64,000 bases of DNA from an uncultured Actinomyces sp. (lineage in GTDB: Bacteria > Actinomycetota > Actinomycetes > Actinomycetales > Actinomycetaceae): NCBI GenBank assembly GCA_900545825.1, contig URAS01000002.1, forward strand, positions 1-64,000. The letters run 5' to 3'. The notes under the pieces were generated by a model that saw only the letters and a program-made list of their open reading frames with translations, had not been told where the DNA came from and made no database searches. Positions 34,270-43,633 of this stretch are shown in pieces. The position numbers were made by a program, and so were the translations under genes. Position 1 is the first letter of the stretch. Every line of letters begins with the position of its first letter.

Positions 34270-35232
34270 GTGGGCACCGTCCACCTTGTCGTCATGATCG
34301 TCGGCTTTGGATTGGCCGGCTATTCGATTGTCGCCAACGACGCGATTCAAACGCTCGGCACATTCCTCTCGTCTAACTCCAAGCGGCCGTGGTGGCTGCT
34401 GTGGCTTTATGCCTGCACGATCCTCACCGTCGTCCTCGTCTATTCCTACGTCGCCTATTCCGGGGACGTCACGTATGGCCGCCTCGACTCGTTCCCCGAG
34501 GTCGACCTCACGTGGATGTATCTGATCCCGCCGCTCGTCATCTTGATCCTCACGAGGTTGGGCGTCCCGGTGTCGACGACGTTCCTTGTCCTCACCCTGT
34601 TTGCGCCGCAAAACATGGGGAGCATGCTCATCAAGTCGCTGCTGGGCTACGCCGTCGCCTTCTTCGTCGCGATTATCCTCTACCGCTTCGTCATCCGCCG
34701 CCTCACCGAGTATTTCGACCGCACCCAGGATCTGCCGGTCAAGAAATACTGGTACGTCCTTCAATGGTGTTCGACGGGGTTCTTGTGGGCGCAGTGGCTG
34801 GTCCAGGACCTGGCGAATATCTACGTCTATCTGCCGCGTCACCTCTCCCCCACGTATTTCATCGCGACGGTCGTTTTCCTCCTGATCCTCCACGCGTTCA
34901 TCTTCTACACGTCGGGCGGCGAGATTCAGAAGATCGTCACGTCAAAGACGGGCACCGCCGATATTCGCGCGGCGACGATTATCGACTTTATGTACGGCTT
35001 CATCCTCATGGTCTTTAAAGAGGCGTCGCACATGCCGATGTCGACGACCTGGGTGTTCCTCGGCCTGCTGGCCGGCCGTGAGTTCGCGATCGCCACCCAC
35101 ATGTACCAGCCGTCGGTGAGGGAAACGGCGAAGGTCGTCGCCCGCGACGCCGGGAAGGCCGCATTCGGCCTGGCCATCTCGGTTGCCCTCGCGGCCGCCC
35201 TTCCGTGGCTCAATGGGCTGATCACGTACTAG
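34270..35232 (+). CDS. PiT-like (Pho4-type) membrane permease
   Basis: The product has 320 residues and about nine membrane helices. Two pseudo-repeated halves can be seen. SIVANDAIQTLGT in the first half recalls the GAND...GT signature of inorganic phosphate transporters. PVSTTFLVLTLF and, in the second half, PMSTTWVFLGLLAGRE recall the paired P-x-STT motifs. It is shorter than classical PiT proteins, so substrate and direction are uncertain; phosphate or another oxyanion is an inference. The GTG at 34270 follows AAAGGAG with good spacing. No partner phosphate-regulatory gene is adjacent. Confidence 0.7.
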   Translation: MGTVHLVVMIVGFGLAGYSIVANDAIQTLGTFLSSNSKRPWWLLWLYACTILTVVLVYSYVAYSGDVTYGRLDSFPEVDLTWMYLIPPLVILILTRLGVPVSTTFLVLTLFAPQNMGSMLIKSLLGYAVAFFVAIILYRFVIRRLTEYFDRTQDLPVKKYWYVLQWCSTGFLWAQWLVQDLANIYVYLPRHLSPTYFIATVVFLLILHAFIFYTSGGEIQKIVTSKTGTADIRAATIIDFMYGFILMVFKEASHMPMSTTWVFLGLLAGREFAIATHMYQPSVRETAKVVARDAGKAAFGLAISVALAAALPWLNGLITY

Positions 35233-35390
35233 GGTCCTCTGTCAGCGCCGCCCGGCCGCCGTCCTTCTCGCGAGGGCGGCGGTTCGCGTTTTCCCGCAGA
35301 TCGGGAAGATACGCATAAGTGTCAGTGGTGACCCGTAGTCTGACAGTGTCATCGATTCCCCACCACCATCTCGCAGAAAGACCCACTCCC

Positions 35391-36266
35391 ATGACGTTTC
35401 CCCGTTCCTCGTCGCCCGACCCCGATCCCCAGCCCGGCGACCCCTCGCGCTACGCGCCGCCCCAGCAGGGCGCCTACGGGCCGGACCAGGGCGGTTACGG
35501 ACCGGACCAGGGTGGTTACGCACCCGACCAGTCGCCGTGGGCGCCGCCGCAGCAAGGCTACGTTCCCGAGGGCGTCCCGCAGCACGCGCCGGAGCAGTCG
35601 GGCTACGCACCCGACCAGGGCGGTTACGCGCCCGCGCAGCCGGGTTATCCGCCCGAGCAGTACGCCCAGGCGCCTCAGGCCGGCTACCAGCCCGCGCCGG
35701 GCTATCTCGGCAATGGGACGGTTCCGCCGCAGGGCTTCCCGCCCCAGGGCGGCCCGATGGCCCAGCCGCCGGCGAAGCAGAAGAAGCCGTTCTACAAGCG
35801 GTGGTGGTTCTGGCTGATCATCGTCCTCGTCGTCCTCGTCATCGGCGGCGCGGCCCTGGGCGGCGGCAGCGATTCCACGTCGTCCGAGGGCGCCTCGACG
35901 CCGGCGACAAGCCAGCAGACCGAGCAGTCCAGCGAGCCGACGACGACGGAGGCGTCGGAGGATGTGCCGCAGGACTACAAGTCGGCGCTGCGTGCCGCCG
36001 AGACCTACTCGAAGGTCATGCACATGTCGAAGCAGGGCATCTATAACCAGCTGACCTCGGACGCCGACAAGTTCACCCCGGAGGCCGCGCAGTACGCGGT
36101 CGACAACCTCAAGGCCGACTACAAGGCGAACGCGTTGGCCAAGGCCAAGGTGTACCAGGATGACATGGCGATGTCGCCCGAGGGCATCCGGGACCAGCTG
36201 ACCAGCGAATGGGATGCGTTTACGCCCGAGGAGGCCGACTACGCCATCCAGCACCTCAACGACTAG
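35391..36266 (+). CDS. Ltp-repeat membrane protein with Pro/Gln/Tyr-rich N-terminus
   Basis: The product has 291 residues. Residues ~1-125 carry repeated PDQGGYAPDQ-like units. One membrane helix (FWLIIVLVVLVIGGAAL) is at ~142-160, then a Ser/Thr-rich linker. Two consecutive Ltp domains (PF07553-like) end the protein: YKSALRAAETYSKVMHMSKQG and KANALAKAKVYQDDMAMSPEG, each with TPEEAxYAxxxL. Ltp domains are helical hairpins on actinobacterial and phage surface proteins; in a Streptococcus phage one blocks superinfection. The topology suggests the Ltp part lies outside the cell. The frame is open upstream to 35319, but ATG 35391 excludes a T/I-rich lead with no signal. Confidence 0.85.
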   Translation: MTFPRSSSPDPDPQPGDPSRYAPPQQGAYGPDQGGYGPDQGGYAPDQSPWAPPQQGYVPEGVPQHAPEQSGYAPDQGGYAPAQPGYPPEQYAQAPQAGYQPAPGYLGNGTVPPQGFPPQGGPMAQPPAKQKKPFYKRWWFWLIIVLVVLVIGGAALGGGSDSTSSEGASTPATSQQTEQSSEPTTTEASEDVPQDYKSALRAAETYSKVMHMSKQGIYNQLTSDADKFTPEAAQYAVDNLKADYKANALAKAKVYQDDMAMSPEGIRDQLTSEWDAFTPEEADYAIQHLND

Positions 36267-36287
36267 CCGGGCGCCTCAATCGGCCGT

Positions 36288-36327
36288 CCGGCGGGTGGGC
36301 CGGTCCTCTCCCCTGCCCACCCGCCGG
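36288..36327. terminator. Hairpin between convergent genes
   Basis: A 13-base perfect stem (36288-36300 with 36315-36327) encloses a 14-base loop. It lies between the Ltp-repeat gene and the nitroreductase gene and probably terminates both. Confidence 0.82.
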
Positions 36328-36332
36328 GTCGG

Positions 36333-37151
36333 CTAACGCAGGGCCAAACCCTGCTCGTGGAGGACGGCCAGCACGTCGGTCAGGTCGGCGCCTCCCTTGC
36401 CCATGGCCCGCGCCATCTGGTCGGTGAAGCTGTCGACGCGGTTGTTGGCGTCGCGCAGGTCGTAGTAGGTGTGCACGACCTCGTCGTACTCGGCCAGCGC
36501 CTCGGTCATGTTGTTGACGCGCGGATAGGCGTTCTCGCCCGTCATGACGGCCAGGGGCAGCCGCGGCTTATACTGCGGCTCCTGCGCCGGATGCCCGACG
36601 AGGACGCCCACCAGCGGGTAGGTGAGCTCGGGCAGCTGCAGCGCCTGGATGACGCGGCGCACCTCGCGGCCGATCGAGCCCAGCCATACGGTGCCCAGGC
36701 CCAGCGACTCGGCCGCGGTGACGAGGTTCTGGCCGGCCAGCAGCGTGTCCTCGACGCCGGTGAGGAAGGCCGCGGTCGTCTGCAGCCACGACGTGTCGAC
36801 GCCCGCCTCGCGGCGGATCTGGGCGTTGCGGTACAGGTCGACGACCAGGATAAACAGCTCGCCCTTCGTGTCGCCCACGTAGGGCTGGACCGCGGACTTG
36901 CCGATCTCGGCGCGCACGGCCGGATCGGTCACGCGGATGATCGTGCGGTGCTGATAGAACGCCCACGTCGCCGCCTGGCGGGCGGCCTCGAGGATCGTCG
37001 TGATCGCGTCCTCGCTGACGGGTTCGTCGGTGAAGCTGCGGATCGAGCGGTGACCCAAAATGACGTCCAGCGTGGGATTACTCAGGGGCGCCGAGGGCGC
37101 CTGGTTCGACGCGGCGCGGACATTCCAGTCATCAGTGTGGTGAGGCATCAT
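36333..37151 (-). CDS. NADPH-dependent flavin oxidoreductase (NfsA/Frp-type nitroreductase)
   Basis: The 272-residue product is full length for the NfsA/Frp group. HRSIRSFTDEPV near residue 35-46 is the FMN-phosphate-binding start typical of nitroreductases. LAGQNLVTAAESLGLGTVWLG and the PLVGVLVGHPAQEPQYKPRLPL motif define the NfsA-like branch. Such enzymes reduce quinones, flavins or nitro compounds with NADPH. AGAAGGAGATGA precedes the double ATG start at 37151/37148. The following alpha/beta hydrolase gene lies upstream on the same strand after a 99-base gap. Confidence 0.93.
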   Translation of the reverse strand: MMPHHTDDWNVRAASNQAPSAPLSNPTLDVILGHRSIRSFTDEPVSEDAITTILEAARQAATWAFYQHRTIIRVTDPAVRAEIGKSAVQPYVGDTKGELFILVVDLYRNAQIRREAGVDTSWLQTTAAFLTGVEDTLLAGQNLVTAAESLGLGTVWLGSIGREVRRVIQALQLPELTYPLVGVLVGHPAQEPQYKPRLPLAVMTGENAYPRVNNMTEALAEYDEVVHTYYDLRDANNRVDSFTDQMARAMGKGGADLTDVLAVLHEQGLALR

Positions 37152-37250
37152 TCATCTCCTTCTCCGCCATTATCGGCACAAGAAGGCCCCACTGCGCGGT
37201 GAATCTTGACTGGTGGCCCCACCGCGACGCCGGCAAATGCCGGGCGTCGC

Positions 37251-38045
37251 CTAGAGACAGCGCTTATAGAGCCCCATGATCGCACGGGCGACCGGCCCGG
37301 GCTGTTCGATGGGGACCAGATGCCCGGCGCGCGGCACGTTCGTCACGTACGACTCGCCCAGCGCCTTGGCGATCTGGTCGGCCTGCTGGGACGACACGAA
37401 GCGATCCTGTTCCCCGCGCACGACGAGGCCGTGGACGTGGGCGCGCTGGAGCATCTCGAGGCGCCCCGGACGTTGCGACATGGCCCGCTGTGACCAGGCG
37501 ATCGCACCGTCGGGCGCGTCGGCGATCCACGAGCGCATGAGCTGGACGAGGTCGGGATGGCGCCGATCGGTCTCGACCGAAATCATGTCGAGCAGCTGGT
37601 CCGACAGCTGCTCCTGGGCGCGTCCCATAAACGCGGTGATCGCCATCTCGGTGCGCTGGGCGCGCACCGTCGGGTCGTCAAAGGAGGCGTGCGCGCCGAC
37701 CAGACCGATGCCGCGAACCAGGCGGGGGTGACGTTCGACCATCGCCATCGCGGCGCAGCCACCCATCGAGTTGCCGCACACGACGACCGACGACACGCCC
37801 TCGGCACGCACCGCGTGCGCCACGAGGTCGGCATACAACTCCAGCGAAGGGGTGTCTTCAGGCAGCGGCGACAGGCCAAAACCCGGGGGATCGACGGCGA
37901 TCACGGGGATACCCTCGAAACGGCGGGCGACCGCCTCCCACATGCGGTGGTCAAACGGGAAGGCCGGCAAGAGAACGAGGGCGGGGCGCGTACCCACACG
38001 ATCCGTGTCGCGTTTGAAAATCGCGATATCGCCGTTCGGTGTCAT
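37251..38045 (-). CDS. Alpha/beta hydrolase
   Basis: The 264-residue product has the alpha/beta hydrolase fold. The nucleophile elbow is GNSMGG with Ser93, the oxyanion-side LLPAFPFDHRMW lies near the N-terminus, and the catalytic His is in PRAGHLVPIEQP. It is most similar in layout to the 3-oxoadipate enol-lactonase / haloperoxidase group, but no aromatic-degradation genes lie nearby, so the substrate is open. GAGGGGAGGGGC before the ATG at 38045 supports the start. Confidence 0.9.
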   Translation of the reverse strand: MTPNGDIAIFKRDTDRVGTRPALVLLPAFPFDHRMWEAVARRFEGIPVIAVDPPGFGLSPLPEDTPSLELYADLVAHAVRAEGVSSVVVCGNSMGGCAAMAMVERHPRLVRGIGLVGAHASFDDPTVRAQRTEMAITAFMGRAQEQLSDQLLDMISVETDRRHPDLVQLMRSWIADAPDGAIAWSQRAMSQRPGRLEMLQRAHVHGLVVRGEQDRFVSSQQADQIAKALGESYVTNVPRAGHLVPIEQPGPVARAIMGLYKRCL

Positions 38046-38089
38046 GCCCCTCCCCTCGCTGGTCCTCCCTCGATCCTACAAGACGTTTG

Positions 38090-38380
38090 CTAGTTGGGCC
38101 GCAGCCCGCGGCGCCAACAGGCCTCATGCCAGTGTCGGCGCCCCTCGACCTGCCGATCGCTGGACACGAACTCGTCAGTCCGCCAGACGACGACGTGGGC
38201 CGTCCCCGCGGGGATCGGATGCAGACAACCGGGGCAGACGTAGGCCTTCCGCCCAGCCGAAATGTGCTGGACGTGGAAGGAGCGTCCGCCCCGGTCTTCG
38301 CTTCTGGGCACCGAGCGCAGCCTGCCCATATCCAGCGGGCGATGCTCCGCGGAATACGGCCGTTTGCGCGAGCGCCTCAC
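38090..38380 (-). CDS. Small zinc-knuckle protein coupled to nagA
   Basis: The 96-residue product is basic at its N-terminus and has YVCPGCLHPIPAGTAHVVVW, then RHWHEACWRRGLRPN. The CxxC and the HxxC pair would bind one zinc ion. Similar short proteins are widely conserved in actinobacteria, often labelled ATP/GTP-binding without evidence. It starts with GTG four bases after the nagA stop and has no clear ribosome binding site of its own, so translation probably depends on nagA. The function is unknown. Confidence 0.8.
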   Translation of the reverse strand: MRRSRKRPYSAEHRPLDMGRLRSVPRSEDRGGRSFHVQHISAGRKAYVCPGCLHPIPAGTAHVVVWRTDEFVSSDRQVEGRRHWHEACWRRGLRPN

Positions 38381-38384
38381 GTGT

Positions 38385-39614
38385 TTACTGCGCCTGCTCG
38401 ACGTCCTTGCCGCGGAAGATCACGCGACGAGGACGAATGTCGGCATCGACGACGACGAGATCGGCGCGGCAGCCCTCGGCGATCCGCCCGACCTGGTTGT
38501 CGCCAAGGATCCGCGAGCCCTGGACCGACGCCATGTAGACGGCGTCGACCAGCGGGATGCCAGCGTTGTGCGAGATCCGCACGACGTCGATGAGGTGGGC
38601 CGTGCCGCCCGCGATCGCGCCGGTGCGGGTCAGGCGCGCGACACCGTCGCTGACCTGGACGTCCTGGCCGCCAAGGACGTAGTCGCCGTCGGCCACGCCA
38701 GCCGCCGCCATCGCGTCGGTGACGAACACAATCTGGTCGCGTCCCACCAGTTCGTAGACGTTGCGGACCAGCGAGGGCGCAACGTGGACGCCGTCGCCGA
38801 TCAGCTCGACGATCGCGCCGCCGCCGGCCGCGTCGGCCAGGATCTCCGGAACCGGGCCCGGCTCGCGGTGGTGCATCGGCGCCATGCCGTTGAACAGGTG
38901 GGTGATCGTCGCGTGGGTGCAGCGCGGCTGCGGGGTGCGGGCGATCGACTCGCGGACGTCACGCAGCGCGGAGCGCATGTGCGCGGCGTCGGTGTCGGTG
39001 TGGCCCAGCGACGGGACCGCGCCGCCGTCCAACAGCGCCTCGGCGACGCCACCCGGCCCCATCTGGTAGGGCTTTTCGGGCGCCATCGTCATCGACACGG
39101 CGTGGCCGCGCGAGCAGATCATGAGCTCGCGGGTGAGCGCCGGGTTCGGCGACTGGATGTGGCGGGGATCCTGCGCACCGCAGTGCCCCTGGGCGATGAA
39201 CGGCCCTTCGAAGTGGATGCCCGCGATCTCGCGCGCGTCGGCCAGATCGGCCAGCATCTCGGCGCGCTCCCGCAAGACCATCGGCGACGCCGTGACCAGC
39301 GACGCGACCAGCGAGGTCGTCCCGAAACGCCGGTGCTCCATGATCGCGGTGAGCGCCTGCTCCTTGGACGTCGAGTCGGGGAACGACTCGCCACCGCCGC
39401 CATGGCAGTGGACGTCGACCAGACCCGGCAGAATGAGGCGGTCGTCCTCCGGCGCTTCGGCGTCGAGAACTTCCTGGCCAAAACCGGCCGCGCGAGCCGC
39501 CGTGGCTTCGCCGACCCAGGCGATCGCGTCGCCCGCGATCACAACAGCACCGTCAGTGATAATCGTGTCGGGCGTAACGACCCGACCGCGGATGGCATAA
39601 ACCTGAGAACCCAT
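38385..39614 (-). CDS. nagA: N-acetylglucosamine-6-phosphate deacetylase
   Basis: The 409-residue amidohydrolase removes acetate from GlcNAc-6-phosphate, the first step in amino-sugar recycling. The metal-site motif HCH (His69, His71) is in GLVDVHCHGGGG. HFEGPFI supplies the metal-binding Glu, and SLGHTDTD and HLFNGMAPMHHREPG the other ligands, with FVTDAM carrying the catalytic Asp. No nagB or sugar transporter is adjacent. A perfect 18-base inverted repeat lies 69 bases upstream. Confidence 0.96.
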   Translation of the reverse strand: MGSQVYAIRGRVVTPDTIITDGAVVIAGDAIAWVGEATAARAAGFGQEVLDAEAPEDDRLILPGLVDVHCHGGGGESFPDSTSKEQALTAIMEHRRFGTTSLVASLVTASPMVLRERAEMLADLADAREIAGIHFEGPFIAQGHCGAQDPRHIQSPNPALTRELMICSRGHAVSMTMAPEKPYQMGPGGVAEALLDGGAVPSLGHTDTDAAHMRSALRDVRESIARTPQPRCTHATITHLFNGMAPMHHREPGPVPEILADAAGGGAIVELIGDGVHVAPSLVRNVYELVGRDQIVFVTDAMAAAGVADGDYVLGGQDVQVSDGVARLTRTGAIAGGTAHLIDVVRISHNAGIPLVDAVYMASVQGSRILGDNQVGRIAEGCRADLVVVDADIRPRRVIFRGKDVEQAQ

Positions 39615-39682
39615 GGCTTCAGTATGTCATCAGACGACCGCCCGCGACCATGACATGAAACGTGATTTATCAGTCGTTGCGT

Positions 39683-39700
39683 ACGCGTGAACTCACGCGT
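39683..39700. promoter_or_regulatory. Perfect inverted repeat upstream of nagA, possible operator
   Basis: ACGCGTGA and TCACGCGT face each other with two bases between (39683-39690 and 39693-39700). The tiny spacer does not suit an RNA hairpin but suits a dimeric repressor. It lies between the nucS stop and the nagA start. The regulator is not known. Confidence 0.5.
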
Positions 39701-39708
39701 GAGGGACG

Positions 39709-40407
39709 CTAGAACAGCCGCGACTCGGCGTCGTCCAGGCCCCGCATCGCGTCGTAGTCGAGGATGACACACTCGATGCCGCGGTCGGTCGCCAGCGTGC
39801 GCGCCTGGGGCTTGATCTCCTGTGCAGCGAAAACCCCGCGAACGTCGGCTAACACGGGGTCGCGGCGCAAGAGGTCAAGGTAGCGGGTCAGCTGCTCGAC
39901 GCCGTCGATCTCGCCGCGGCGCTTGACCTCGATCGCCACATGCGTCCCCTCGGGGTCGAACACCATGAGGTCGACCGGGCCCACGGGCGTCGGATACTCG
40001 CGGCGGATGAGCTTCCAGCCAGGCCCGAGGACGCCCTCGAGGCCGTCGGCCAACAGCTCCTGCAGGTGCTTCTCGACGCCATCCTTCTTGAGCCCCGGGT
40101 CGACGCCCAGGTCGTGGTCGGTGTCGGCGAGCATCTCCTCGATCCGAATGACCAGGAGGTCGTCCGTCTTCTGGTTGCGGACCTCCCACACGACCGAGAT
40201 CCCCGCGGCAGCCTCGGCGTCCTCGGGTTCGCGCTCGCGCAGCGTGCACGGCGGCGTCATCCAGTTGAGCGGCTTGTACGAGCCGCCGTCGGAGTGGACG
40301 AGCACCGACCCATCGGCCTTGACCATGATGAGGCGGCACGCGGGATCCAGGTGGGCGTCCAGGCGCCCCGAATAGTCAACGCTGCATTGAGCAACACATA
40401 CACGCAC
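39709..40407 (-). CDS. nucS: Mismatch-specific endonuclease NucS (EndoMS)
   Basis: The 232-residue product is the actinobacterial mismatch-repair nuclease that cuts both strands at G/T and similar mismatches, in place of MutSL. The N-terminal CSVDYSGRLDAHL and the catalytic Asp146, Glu160 and Lys162 (VDLMVFD, AIEVKRRG) have the 14/2 spacing of mycobacterial NucS; GEIDGVEQLTRYL follows. The start at GTG 40407 gives the family length. A clamp-binding C-terminal tail ends in GLDDAESRLF, a typical sliding-clamp-interacting end. The gene lies downstream of DUF2550, as is usual. Confidence 0.97.
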   Translation of the reverse strand: MRVCVAQCSVDYSGRLDAHLDPACRLIMVKADGSVLVHSDGGSYKPLNWMTPPCTLREREPEDAEAAAGISVVWEVRNQKTDDLLVIRIEEMLADTDHDLGVDPGLKKDGVEKHLQELLADGLEGVLGPGWKLIRREYPTPVGPVDLMVFDPEGTHVAIEVKRRGEIDGVEQLTRYLDLLRRDPVLADVRGVFAAQEIKPQARTLATDRGIECVILDYDAMRGLDDAESRLF

Positions 40408-40458
40408 GAGAGTCGATGCTACCGGGACGGCCGGGTCGGCGCACATTGCCGACCCCGG

Positions 40459-40896
40459 CTAGTCAAGCGTGTACATCCCCGTTTCGCCCGTAATCGGCGG
40501 AGCGGCCTCGACCCACGCGAGGAGCCCGGTGAAGTCGGTTTCGGCCATAAAAAGATAGAACCGGTGGCCGTCCGCTTTCACGGAAACATCGAGCCACACG
40601 GTTCCATCGTTGTCGACGCGCTTGGTTGCACGGTCAAACTGCATTCCCGAACGCGTCCACGTCTTGTGGGGTGTCATCTTCAGCGACACGAGCTTATACC
40701 ACGACAACGTCGCATTGCCGTACTGACAAAACCCCTCGACCCAGCCGTCGGCCGGGGTCGCCCGGTACGACGCCATAAACGAGCCCTCACGGTTGAAGCT
40801 GCGGCGCAACTTGACGAGGTAGGCCAGGCACGCGGCGGCGACGACCACGGCCACACCGACCAGTGCGACGATCAGCCAGCTCCATGAGGGGTTCAT
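40459..40896 (-). CDS. DUF2550 membrane protein
   Basis: The 145-residue product has one N-terminal membrane helix (WLIVALVGVAVVVAAACLAYLV) and a cytosolic domain of beta strands with GFCQYGNATLSWYKLVSLKM and an F-x-R-x-K core. It matches the DUF2550 family, which in actinobacteria nearly always lies between atpC and nucS. No function is known. It begins 18 bases after the atpC stop and is likely on the same transcript. Confidence 0.9.
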   Translation of the reverse strand: MNPSWSWLIVALVGVAVVVAAACLAYLVKLRRSFNREGSFMASYRATPADGWVEGFCQYGNATLSWYKLVSLKMTPHKTWTRSGMQFDRATKRVDNDGTVWLDVSVKADGHRFYLFMAETDFTGLLAWVEAAPPITGETGMYTLD

Positions 40897-40914
40897 AGGG
40901 CTACTGTACCGCGA

Positions 40915-41172
40915 TCAGTCCCCGAGTTTTTCGTCGACGACCACCGACACGACGTCGGAGTCGACGGACGCAAACCCTTCACTCACATCAAATTCTGTCG
41001 TGTCGCCATCCGTCGAGCGGATGACGACCTTCCCCGGCTTGAGGGCGGCCAGCACCGGCTCGCGGCCAGGCAGGACGCCGAGGGAACCCGACACCGAAGG
41101 AACCGACACGTAGTCGGCCTCGCCACTAAACAGCTCGGACTCGCGGCTGACGATCCGCACCTGCAATGCCAC
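40915..41172 (-). CDS. atpC: F1 ATP synthase epsilon subunit
   Basis: The product has 85 residues, a short form with the beta-sandwich (VRIVSRESELFSGEADYVSVPSVSG, GVLPGREPVLAALKPG) and only a truncated C-terminal helix. Short epsilon subunits are common in actinobacteria and lack the long inhibitory helix pair. The GTG at 41172 follows AAGGAGGCAATC, the strongest ribosome binding site of the operon. A stable hairpin separates it from atpD. Confidence 0.95.
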   Translation of the reverse strand: MALQVRIVSRESELFSGEADYVSVPSVSGSLGVLPGREPVLAALKPGKVVIRSTDGDTTEFDVSEGFASVDSDVVSVVVDEKLGD

Positions 41173-41191
41173 GATTGCCTCCTTAAGTCTC

Positions 41192-41219
41192 GGCGCGGGG
41201 GCCGCGAAGCCCCCGCGCC
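41192..41219 (-). promoter_or_regulatory. Intercistronic hairpin between atpD and atpC
   Basis: A 10-base GC stem (41192-41201 with 41210-41219, GGCGCGGGGG and its complement) with an 8-base loop lies just before the atpC ribosome binding site. There is no T-run, so it is not a simple terminator. It may protect the 3' end of a processed upstream mRNA or set the beta:epsilon ratio. Confidence 0.6.
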
Positions 41220-41231
41220 TTACGTGTCGAT

Positions 41232-42683
<1,452 letters not shown>

Positions 42684-42701
42684 TTTCCTTTTGCGTATTT
42701 C

Positions 42702-43631
42702 CTAGCTGCCGCTCAGCGCGTCGGCACCGGACACAATTTCCGTAATTTCCGTCGTGATCTCGGCCTGGCGGGCCGCGTTGGCCAACCGCGTGTACTTCTC
42801 GATCATGTCGTGGGCGTTGTCGTTCGCCGTGTGCATCGCCGTTTGTCGCGACGCCAACTCGGACGCCGCGGACTGCAAGAGGGCGTTGCGGATACGCGAA
42901 CGGACATACATCGGCATGAGCGTGTCGAGGACGTCCTCGGCCGACGGCTCGAACTCGTAGAGCGGAAGCACCTCGTCCGGCTTACTGTCGGGAATATAGC
43001 CCTCGTCCAACAGGTAGTCACGGTCGGTCTCGTCCACCACCTTCAGCGGCAGGACCTTACGGATCTCGGGCACCTGCTTGACCATGTTGTAGAAGCGGGT
43101 GTACACGATGTAGACCTCGCAGAACCCGCCCTCGTCGGCCGGCGCCATGAAGCCGTCGACCAGGGTGCGGGCCACGTCGTCGATGATCTTCTCGCTGGGC
43201 CGATCCGACTCGCCTTCCCACGCCCCCGCGATCTCGGCGCCGCGGAACGTGTAGTACGATCGGGCACGCCGCCCGGCGACAAACAGTTCCGGTTCGCGCC
43301 CCGACTCGCGCAGGCGATCCATGAGGTCGTCCGTCGCGCGGAGGATCGACGCCGAGTAGGCGCCGGCCATCCCGCGGTCGGACGTGACCGCGAGGATCGC
43401 CACGCGCTTGGTGTCGGTGCGTTCCTTCGTCAGCGGGTGGACAAGGTTGGCGTGCTGGCTGACCGCCGCGACGGCGCGGGTAATCGCCTGGTCATAGGGA
43501 TTCGCCGAGCTGGCCGCGTCACGCGCCGCGCTGATGCGCGACGCCGCGATCAGCTCCATCGCCCGAAACACCTTGGCCAGGGTCTCGGTCGAGCGAATCC
43601 GCTGCTTATAAACGCGCTGCTGTCCGGCCAT
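42702..43631 (-). CDS. atpG: F1 ATP synthase gamma subunit
   Basis: The 309-residue product forms the rotating shaft. N- and C-terminal coiled-coil helices (AGQQRVYKQRIRSTETLAKV, and the conserved end RQAEITTEITEIVSGADAL) surround a Rossmann-like middle. It has a modest actinobacterial insert in the middle (AWEGESDRPSEK). The start comes two bases after the atpA stop. Confidence 0.98.
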   Translation of the reverse strand: MAGQQRVYKQRIRSTETLAKVFRAMELIAASRISAARDAASSANPYDQAITRAVAAVSQHANLVHPLTKERTDTKRVAILAVTSDRGMAGAYSASILRATDDLMDRLRESGREPELFVAGRRARSYYTFRGAEIAGAWEGESDRPSEKIIDDVARTLVDGFMAPADEGGFCEVYIVYTRFYNMVKQVPEIRKVLPLKVVDETDRDYLLDEGYIPDSKPDEVLPLYEFEPSAEDVLDTLMPMYVRSRIRNALLQSAASELASRQTAMHTANDNAHDMIEKYTRLANAARQAEITTEITEIVSGADALSGS

Positions 43632-43633
43632 GG

